Shown: in pieces, positions 56,343 through 64,000 of the stretch
Position numbering within the stretch: the first letter of the stretch is position 1
Layout: every line of letters begins with the position of its first letter
Assembly (NCBI GenBank): GCA_963930655.1
Contig: OZ005603.1
Coordinates: forward strand, 13,539,001-13,603,000
Direction: 5' to 3'
Origin: Myrica gale
Lineage: Eukaryota; Streptophyta; Magnoliopsida; Fagales; Myricaceae
Length of the DNA: 64,000 nucleotides
The notes under the pieces: generated by a model
Seen by the model: only the letters and a program-made list of their open reading frames with translations
Told to the model about the DNA's origin: nothing
The model's database searches: none
Made by a program: the position numbers and the translations under genes

Positions 56343-57606
56343 TGATGATTTGCATAAATTCTTATATTTAATCACCTCTTAATTTTAGTTTTTAGTTCAA
56401 TATTATTTATTTTCGTTGGGTTTAAGACTTCATTGTCACTCATTTATATTTTGTTTTAATTTTAAAGGAAATGAAGAAAACATCTTGACAGCCCATTACG
56501 TTGGAGGACTAAGCCTCACTTCTATGAAAGCCCAACTTCAATTTTTAAATCTTCAAGCGTACAGTACAAAAGCTAAGTTCTAGAAAAGTGGAGAAGATTT
56601 TGGGAGACAAAAGGGCATTGTGGAGCTCTCTCGTTCAAATCAGATTTGCAGAATCAAATGGGTTGTTGGCTTGGTTGGTTCGAAACAAAGAGCAGAAAAA
56701 GGAGGAGAAAACCAAGATGAGAAATTTGAAATAGGCTGCAGATTTTCAGGGAATGGGTACGTAACAGATTTTTCCAAGAAGAAAAAGAGCGTCAGATCGC
56801 AGGAGAAAGGGGGACTCTTTCCAGTTTGTAATTTTTGAATTTTTTTATATTTTTTTTAGAGAAAAACGATGGATGCAAAAGTTTCTTTCTTGGTTGAATT
56901 TAATTCCAGCATGAACTAAACTTTATCCTTCTAGGAGAACGATTGTTATCTAGTCTCAACTATGTTTGATTTTCTATTTTAATTTGAAGTAAATCTCTTC
57001 TCTGTTTGTCTGAATTATTCTTAGCTCATTGCTTTTAATTGACTGGCCTTCAATTAGATGATTTGAGTTTTATGATTTGCTTTCGAAAGAGGAAATTATA
57101 GAATAGACCCATGGATAATTTAGCATAGGCAATTATAGGATCGAAAGACCTAGAAAAACCTGTGTAGTTTTGAGAAAGGAATCATTGTTCTTAATGCGCT
57201 TTCTTGTTTATTACTTTGCACATTCATGTGTGACTAATGTTCAAGAAATGGTCCAATTGACTATCGAAAGAGGTATTTGGATGAGTTAGGAGATCTTGCT
57301 AGCAAACTTAGAGATTTTACTTCAATTAGTTCGATAAGAAAAGCATATCGAGGGGCTAGGTGAAATCGGTTTCCTAGAAGTTTTCATTTCTTCTCATCAA
57401 ATTTTCCATTGAATAATTCCTTTTGTTTACATGTTTTGATTACTATTTCAGTTTGCAATTACAAGTTATATTTTTCTAAATAAAATTGAGATTAGTATAA
57501 TTTTGATACTTGTCAAAAGTGAGTTATCAATCCCTGAGGACTACACTCTTCTCATCACTTTACTATAAAACTACGATACTGTGCACTTGCAGTTTTGTAT
57601 CGATCA
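56343..57606 (+). repeat. 3' LTR of the gypsy element
   Basis: 1264 bp, same ends as the 5' LTR, followed by the target duplication gcaac at 57607-57611. Confidence 0.95.
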
Positions 57607-57973
57607 GCAACAACCTGCTTAAAGGGGAAGCTCTTGCCTCCCTTTTAGCTTGTCAAGTTGCTGCTAATTTGGATCGTTCCCATATTATTATTGAAAGTGA
57701 CTCTTTAGTTGTTTGAAAACAAGTTACTGAGCAGGTCTTACCTAACTGGTTCATTTCTGTAGAAATTTACAAAATACGGTGTATTCTTGCGGAACACCCC
57801 CGATGGCAATTTCATTGGATCCTTATGGAAGGAAACTTCATGGAACATTTTGTTGCTAGATGGTGTGTAACAAACATGCATTGTTCTATTTCTCTCTCAT
57901 TGTATGTGATTGTGGTTAACCATGTAGCAATATAATGTTCTAATATTGTTCAGAAAAAAAGACATCAAGGATG

Positions 57974-58690
57974 CAAGTCTTCTAGCCGTTCTAGAGAGAG
58001 AGAGAGGCTCTCTCTAGAATCACCCTCCCTCCCCCGTTTATCCCCCTTCCCCAACCCCCATTGCCACATGCATGTAGGAGGAGTCAGAGCTCCTCCCGTT
58101 CCCTCTCATGCTCCTTTGTGGCCAAACCGCCTAATAAACCTTCTTGTTTGGGACTTTTTTGGGGTGTTTTTCCGGTGGATTTGGAGACTAGATCCCAACA
58201 TTTACAGTGATTTCTAGTGCACACGACCGGCCTAGAGGGGTTTTGCATCAATGGGCGCTGTTTTCTGCCCAAGACCAAAGGTGACCAGCAGGCGTGTGGT
58301 GGCTCACGCACCCGACCTCTCTCTCTCAAATTGAGCTTCGGCGGCCAGATCTGGTACACATGATCCGCCCCACTAGTGTCCATATATGTGCTTCAGTCAG
58401 CCCTAGTCGGGAGTTGGCTAGCCGACGCGTGCATCTCACACGCACAACCCTTATCCCTTGTGCAGCCACCTGACGCTTTTGCCGCCTTCCTCCGCTGTCG
58501 GTTTTCCTTTTCTGATGGTTGTATTAGCTTGTTACCCTTTGTAAGTTATCATCCCTTTATGAGTATTTGTATAGCCTTTTGTCCCCACCGCTCATTGGTT
58601 TGTTGCCTGGACATAGGGTCTGACTAACCAATCAATTGAGGTCTTTGAACCTCCTTGAATATTAATAGAGCTGTTATGATATTAAAATAA
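57974..58690. other. GC-richer segment of unknown nature downstream of the LINE
   Basis: This stretch is clearly less AT-rich than its surroundings. It opens with a perfect 12-bp inverted repeat (ttctagagagag 57989-58000 and 58008-58019, 7-nt loop) and has C-rich tracts. It ends with 'ttgaatattaatagagctgttatgat' followed by an A-rich tract, resembling a LINE 3' end. No protein is recognisable in any frame. It might be a rearranged LINE end or leader. Confidence 0.35.
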
Positions 58691-59073
58691 AATCTTATTT
58701 GATTACAAGTTGGCCTAGAATTGCTGCAATTGCATGCATAAACGAGGGGCTTGCATTTTCACAGTTCTATTATAGACTCGAACAAGTCACAACCACTGCT
58801 ATCATTCTCATGATCTACATTGCTTATATTGTTATTGAGTTTTACAACACGAAGGAGATGCGGCACCTTGCAAAAGGGAAAAAAACATATAAAATAATGC
58901 ATACATGATCTGGTAGACTTCCCACACGTGATCTTAGAACAAATCACTTCCACATATAATACATGCTTCTTGTACGTCCCCGCGTTTCGACAGCCTACTT
59001 CAGCCACTTGCTCGTTGTTTGTAATTTGATCTTCCTACTTATCCATATCAGTTCCAAAGGATCCCGACATGTC
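58691..59073. other. Intergenic stretch after the auxilin-like gene
   Basis: Nothing recognisable apart from the probable 3' UTR of the minus-strand J-domain gene that ends at 59074. Confidence 0.5.
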
Positions 59074-62000
59074 TCACTGGTTAGGCACGACATCTTGGGA
59101 GATGAAAGTAGCCCATGCATCCTATAACCACACAGGAGAGTTGCATTAATATCTTAAACATGGTAATGATCTGAATTTTTTTTTCTTTTTTTGTTAAGTG
59201 GTTATGATATAAAGCTGAAATTACTTATCAAAGTTGGTTTCGCTAATCACTTTCCTCTCAGATTTTTTATCTGCTTTAGTCTCATGTGTTCATTTCAAGT
59301 TCTTAATTGCACCGAAACTATCAGTAAAAGTCGGAAGTTACCTGGAGGATGGAGAACGCCTTCTCAGCGACATATTTTTGTCGGAGCGTTGCTCCTCTTT
59401 GTTGCAGTTTGTCTGGGTGGAGACACAGTCTTGCTTTCTGGTACGCTTTCTTGACGTGCGAGCTTTCTGTTAGGCTTGTTAGAGGGATAGCATGCCAGCC
59501 GCTATTGGGCCATAGAATCTGAATCGAAGTCGAACAAAATGGTGATACATCAATAGGGTCGTCATCCAATATTATTAGCCATCAGACGAAGAGAGAAAAA
59601 GAAAACAGAACAGAAAAAAAAATGAGAAAACAACAATGGTAGAGGGCGATTAAGAAGAAAAGGGGAAAGAAGATTGTTTGTCTAGCATCAAAGATCTTAC
59701 ATGATGTAGTTGTGAAAGCAGCAGCTTTATGTTGGTTTCTTTGCCAGCAGACCACAACTTTAAGCATTCATCCAATAGCTCCACTTCTATCTACAGTTTT
59801 CATGAGCAAAAAAGGTTAATTCAAAATATGTCTCTTCAGGAAGATATGGAGAATGCCAAGGTGGGTAATTTAATATTTCGGGAGTCGAACAGAGGGAAAA
59901 CCCTCAATCTCGTCTTATCAGCTATATTCTACAGACGTACTTTTGGTGCTGGATATATATGTTGATTAGCATTTTTTTTTGTTTGCTTTCCGTTTCCGTT
60001 CAAGATAAGCAACTTTTGTATCAATTCTCCACCATGAAATGTCAGAAGCTTACATCTTTTTGCGACTGTTCTTCTTCTTCTGCTGTCCAATTTCTTTGTT
60101 CTTCTTCCTGCAAAAGTACAGGGGAAAGAACTGTGAGCTGTTGATCAGACATTGCACTGTCATTACTTTGTTCTTCTTTCACCAAGGACTTAGATTCAGC
60201 CACACAAATTAGTTTTGTTTCCTCTGGTTAGAAAGGAGACAGTTTATAAGGGACTGCAAAGGGTGGCAAACTCCAAAGTTAAGAAACAGCAATGTGATAA
60301 TATGAAAGGAAGGTCTCCTTAGGATGTGTTCCTCCTCCAAAACCGTCAACCAATAAATTGTGTTTCTCAGGATGTCGTAGATATTCAATGAGAGTATTTT
60401 CGTCATAATATGATTGATGTGCTCCAGAAAACACAACTTTACCTCTGTAGGCTGAATCAATCCATTGCCATCTACATGTTGATCAGAAAGTTCACTTGAA
60501 TTAGGCCTTCCTGCATAATTTATACCAAATTTTTTTTCATTTATCTTCTTGTTGGGCTTCTAATATATGTCTGCCAAATAACAAAAAAACATCACCTTCC
60601 ATTTCAATAGGTTGCTCATCGCTATGTTGTCTCATGCTCAACTCTATCTCAGAAATGTGTGCTTGAAACTTCTCTTTGGCCCATGCAATTGCTTCATCAA
60701 CAGAAACTGTTTCACTGGTTCCCTCTTTATGGTCACAATTGATCTCAATTACATAAGAGCTCATAACTTCATCGTCTTCTTGTTCTAGAAATACATGATC
60801 TTGGATCCCAGATTCAGCCTCGGGGTCCTGATGAAGTGAAGACACAGCTGATGAGCAAGAGTTGAGCTCTGCCTCATCCACAGATACTTTGACACTGCGA
60901 TGTGAATTCAGTTCAATACTTAGGGTTTCTGGGGACGAGACCCGTCTTTGGAATCCATTATAGAAGCTTCTGCAATTCTCATGGTAATCCTTTTCCATGT
61001 ATTGGTGCTCCCTATTGGAAGAGCAACTGAAGGGAAAAGCAGGCTTCCCTTGTTTCTTCGGATATTCTTCGGGCATCATAGCTGTTGAATTCCATCTACA
61101 TGGGATGCTGATTGGCCTGTAGTAAACAAGTTATATAATCTCATAAGGATCGATTACTGGCGTGCTCAAATGTAGAAAATCTTTGTATCAAATGTTCGAT
61201 GACTTGCATTGGACAGTGAATTTAGACTACAGAGGGCATCATAATCCCAGATTCCAAGGGTTGGGAACCCAAATAAAATGGCTTCTGATTAAGCTTAATT
61301 AATTACCCCAAGAAGCATGTGGAAAATGGTTTTTGTAGAATTAATTCATAAGTGATCACCAATCAAATATCTGTGTAATTATATGAGCTGCCCCTTCCTA
61401 AAGTGAGATGAGTTTCTATTTCTCAGTATAGGTGCATATGGCTCAAAGACAAGATATTACACTAGTTTTACTGTGTTTGGTATATGTAAAGTTCAATCTG
61501 TCTCTAGATCCTTTAACTTTGTGACCGAAAATGAAGTTCATTAGGATTTCAGATAAGTAACTTTAGTGATGACTTTGTCCCCTATTGATGGAAAGTAATG
61601 TGTGATTGTAATTTGACAGTGAAAACAAAAACAGAGAAGCAGGAACTCATAAAGTTAATTTATATATATATATTTTTTTTCATGTTTCGTTTTTGGGCTT
61701 CCAGAAACTGTTTTCGGCGGAATCCAATTTCTAGGCGTTTACGATGTTACGAGGACAAATACGTCATTGCGGTCTATCCCAGCTTTTCTGTCCCGAGATT
61801 GTCGGGAGGTTCAACGGAATTTGTGCCGTTATTCCAGTATTCTGACAATAACCGTTGCCAGTTTTTTTTTCTAAACAATAACCCTTTCCAGTTACCAAAA
61901 CTGCAAAGCGTTAAAACAAGTCTACATGCAAGAGATAACGACATAAACCTCAAATTAACGTATCCAGAAGGAAAAAGAGAGTTGGGAATCAGTCACACTG

Positions 62001-62525
62001 GAGCATGTTTCAGTTATGTACACAGTCGGTACACTACCTGAGCTTTGAAGTGAAGGAGGACAATGCCACGTCGTCTCCGATCACCGGCCGCAGAGGGGTC
62101 AGCTCCTCCGAGCTCAGCACCGACGAAGAGTTCGACTTTGACTTTGCCTTCGAGTTCGGCCTCGACCGCTCCCTCGACCTCCTATGATCATCATCAGATC
62201 CGAATATGTCGCCGTAGAATCCCTCACTCTTCACAGGAATTCTGAAAGCCGGAAGGCTACGGCCTTCCTTCTTCGATCCCTGAGTCACGATCTCTGTCTT
62301 CCGGAAAACCTCTTCGTAGAAATCGGTGGTGGCGGGCTTCGTGAAGTCGCCGGCGAATTTGCGAAGGAGTACACTGCTAGGCGGCCCTCCGTAGACGTCG
62401 GCGAAGTCGTCGGGGTCCAGGGTCTCGGCTTGGCCGAAGATGGGCCATCTCGAGGGCGTGTCCTCCATGGAACGGCGTCGCGGGAGGGTCGGCATTCCCA
62501 TGCGCATTCGCCAGGAGTCGTCCAT
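59074..62525 (-). CDS. J-domain auxilin-like protein
   Basis: Exons on the minus strand: 62525-62038, 61116-60596, 60510-60443, 60221-60054, 59790-59701, 59518-59342, 59121-59074. All introns are GT-AG and the phases fit, giving 519 residues. The C-terminus (residues 446-519) is the auxilin-type J domain, with PNSGW, KKAYQKARLCLHPDKLQQ (HPD at 479-481) and KYVAEKAF. It ends in the usual short last exon encoding DAWATFISQDV. Exon 5 has LWSAGKETNIKLLLS, the conserved helix before the J domain. The N-terminus (DDSWRMRMG, DPDDFADVYGGPPSSVLLRKF, FYEEVFR) matches plant auxilin-like proteins such as At1g30280. Auxilins recruit Hsc70 through HPD to clathrin coats; JAC1, a relative, acts in chloroplast movement. 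The middle is acidic and low-complexity. The exact role is inferred. Confidence 0.9.
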
Positions 62526-62593
62526 ATCTTCCTGCCAGCGGAGGCGTGTGAAGTTCACCGGAATATACAGTGAAAGAAGAAGCTCTTTGTGGG

Positions 62594-62602
62594 ATTTATA
62601 TA
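62594..62602 (-). promoter_or_regulatory. Probable TATA box of the auxilin-like gene
   Basis: The minus strand reads tatataaat about 70 bp upstream of the start codon at 62525. With transcription starting ~30 bp downstream, the leader would be ~40 nt. Based on motif and position only. Confidence 0.45.
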
Positions 62603-63525
62603 TTGACTTGGACAAAAGGAGCTTTGTGAAAAAGTCGATAACTTTTTCTTTTTCTCTTTTAAGTAAAGGATTTCTTTTCTTTATGTTGGACCTATTAGCA
62701 CAGTATTTATACAGACATACATATGCATACAAATGGACAAGGTGATGATGAAGGAAATCTTCATGATGTTTTGGAGTATCATCACAGTAATTAGCACACA
62801 CTTGCTTACCTGGAACGACGTACGTTTTCGGTTCAATCATGGTTTTCTCTCTCTCTCAATATATATACGTTGGAATAATAAATTAGGCCAAGGAAAAGGT
62901 GACGAAAAAGGAGAGGTGAGGGACAGGATGGTTGATACCAGAAGAGGGGACAATGCATGCCCTCAAAAGCTCTCTAGTGCCTACTTTCCAGCCCATATCA
63001 ATATATCATCGTCAATCCTTCAAGCAATCAATACAGTGGCATAAGATACGATTGAGTTGGAAGAAAGCTTTAAAGCAAAAGGGATACATTACGATCGAAT
63101 GACAACTGTTGCTTGGACGCGGCCTCCTTGGAGGGTCTAGTTCACCGCTAGAGCAACTCTGCTGTATTTTGATCGACCGTGATGAAATACAGATATCCTG
63201 TTATTGCCTAAAAACAAGAATGACAACTGTTGGGTGTTTAATTAATGTAGAGGATGAGTATTTGCCGAGTATCAAGGAGCAGACCCACCAACTCAACCAC
63301 AAACTTTGGTCTGCGTCTGGTTGAGTACTGTGGTCCAAAGTTTTATATAATAGAAGCACACGAATAGTGCGCGTCCTCTTCTTCTCAATGTGGTGGGGGA
63401 AGGGGAGCATTTATTGACCAAAAGAAGTTGATGATCAGCAAGCTAAAGATAATAGTCAAGCGGCAAGACAAGTTGATATTTCAGTTGGAGTTTTGATCAT
63501 GCCCTCCTTGGAGGCACTTCTAATG

Positions 63526-63768
63526 GGGAGCGAATTCCCTCCGAAAGAGGGAATCCGAAGGCCACCAGAGTCAAGGTGGGGATTAAAAACAAAACAAATC
63601 CATGGTTGATATAAGCACACATCATTTAATGAATAAGTACACATCATCTCTAATTTTTTTTCATTAAATGATGTGTATTTCTCTGAACCGTTGATTTCGT
63701 TTGTTTTTAATCCTCACCTTGTCTTTGGTGGCCTTCGGAATTCCCTCCTTCGGAGGGAATCCATTCCC
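63526..63768. mobile_element. Mutator-like MITE, 243 bp, with 9-bp target duplication
   Basis: A perfect duplication cttctaatg lies at 63517-63525 and 63769-63777. The inverted arms extend over most of the element, sharing 'ttccgaaggccacca' and 'ggattaaaaacaaa', with 'cacatcatttaatgaa' pairing in the centre. It is therefore almost one long hairpin. Inside each arm a smaller palindrome (ttccctccgaa..ggagggaat) is present. No coding sequence. Confidence 0.85.
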
Positions 63769-64000
63769 CTTCTAATGATTCAGGCACTGCTCGCTAAGAC
63801 ATTAATTGTTAGCATATATTGCCTGGTTAATAAGATAGGTATGGCTTGAGCTTGATCAACTTCACTTGCCGGAATCTGTATCATTCCTGACCCTAATTTT
63901 GGTTCAAACCTTTGCAGCATCATGATCTGCCCCGTCCTTCGTAAATATAGTAGATCGCTTGTCATGTCTCATTTTCTTTTCGGGTCAGAGGTGGTTAAGT

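Larger units (their letters stand above)
49267..57606 (+). mobile_element. Ty3/gypsy LTR retrotransposon, Athila-like, young insertion
   Basis: The LTRs are 49267-50531 and 56343-57606 (TG...CA). A 5-bp target duplication gcaac lies at 49262-49266 and 57607-57611. The primer binding site at 50538-50560 matches the 3' end of Asp-tRNA and a purine-rich tract (taagtttgggggtg) precedes the right LTR. Internal order is gag, RT, RNase H, integrase, which defines Ty3/gypsy. Asp-tRNA priming and the gag type suggest the Athila lineage. Protease and part of gag are missing and there is no env-like frame in the 1.5 kb after integrase, so the 8.34-kb copy is non-autonomous. Confidence 0.93.
45579..57940 (+). 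pseudogene. LINE ORF2 relic: endonuclease, reverse transcriptase, zf-RVT, RNase H, split by gypsy element
   Basis: An ATG at 45579 opens MRALYWNCRGF, the usual start of the L1 endonuclease; frames then shift. Later parts are LSFVYGPND (about 45878), the RT motifs [38 protein letters not shown] (47140-47470) and the catalytic FADDLMIFSRA (about 47580). Next come the segment HPKAWTDICMPEDHGGLG, zf-RVT-like WLHDPKGHFTVKS (about 48560-48605), and the beginning of RNase H to 49260. RNase H resumes at 57612 (KGEALASLLA, IIIESDSLVV) after the gypsy insertion. At least six breaks are visible. Confidence 0.8.
40861..57960 (+). mobile_element. Full-length L1-type LINE carrying two nested insertions
   Basis: Direct repeats gacatcaagggatg (40847-40860) and gacatcaaggatg (57961-57973) flank the element. 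The 3' end is an A-run (57953-57959). Removing the MULE (42229-44928) and the gypsy element with one copy of its 5-bp duplication (8345 bp) leaves about 6055 bp. The residual order is ORF1 with zinc knuckle, endonuclease, reverse transcriptase, zf-RVT and RNase H. That is the layout and size of a complete plant L1 element. Many stops and frameshifts show it is inactive. Confidence 0.85.
62526..64000. other. Promoter and intergenic region of the auxilin-like gene
   Basis: Apart from the TATA motif and the MITE at 63526-63768, no gene is recognised. An AT-rich '(at)n' stretch lies at 62863-62869. 'cctccttggag' occurs at 63122 and 63504. Confidence 0.5.

Noticed and set aside
60537..60595. Reading exon 2 of the auxilin-like gene through to the stop at 60537
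   Set aside because: The donor GTGATG at 60595 joins in phase to the exon at 60510 and restores a continuous product; the read-through lacks family similarity.
62063..62745. Plus-strand frames opposite exon 1 of the auxilin-like gene
   Set aside because: Shadows of the minus-strand coding sequence.

Overview
The window is nuclear DNA of a flowering plant, most likely a woody dicot. Its genes are split by GT-AG introns, and their products match plant families. The intergenic and intronic DNA is AT-rich and packed with plant transposable elements (Ty1/copia, Ty3/gypsy, L1-type LINE, MULE, hAT, MITEs, SINEs). I see no bacterial operons, CRISPR array or phage module.

Four host genes can be read with exon precision. 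(1) 2102-7978 (+) is the 3' part of a gene for a C3HC/NIPA-type zinc-finger protein like Arabidopsis ILP1; its first exon lies outside the window. (2) 9587-10498 (+) is a single-exon mTERF-family gene for a probable organelle nucleic-acid-binding protein. (3) 25471-39638 (+) is an 11-exon gene for a long-chain polyprenyl (solanesyl-type) diphosphate synthase, in which a 1.26-kb coding sequence is spread over 14.2 kb. (4) 59074-62525 (-) is a 7-exon gene for a J-domain auxilin-like co-chaperone. I joined the exons by hand from reading frame, splice dinucleotides and phase, and all totals are in phase.

Between them lie decayed sequences. 12740-20175 is a Ty1/copia relic on the minus strand, split by an hAT element. 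20280-22080 is a pseudogene of a thioredoxin-fold/DUF179 protein. 22850-22947 is an orphan HMG-box exon. The introns of the synthase gene hold two LINE tails, a SINE with target duplication, a MITE, a TRIM-like repeat cluster, a copia scrap, a plastid trnD-derived insertion and a partial duplication of the gene's own fifth exon.

40861-57960 is a three-element nest. A full-length L1-type LINE of about 6.06 kb, flanked by a 13-14 bp duplication, was hit by a 2.7-kb MULE and separately by an 8.34-kb Athila-like Ty3/gypsy element. The MULE carries a FAR1-type transposase relic and a captured RCC1-family gene fragment that retains an intron. The gypsy element has nearly identical 1.26-kb LTRs and a 5-bp duplication.

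Several small elements have exact ends and target duplications: MITEs with 9-bp duplications at 12414-12726, 32386-32784 and 63526-63768, an hAT-like element with an 8-bp duplication at 11645-12207, and SINEs at 7571-7691 and 31312-31569. I did not find a convincing new biological system. The most notable items are the Pack-MULE with RCC1 capture, the duplicated acceptor/exon in the synthase gene, and the resolvable nested insertions.
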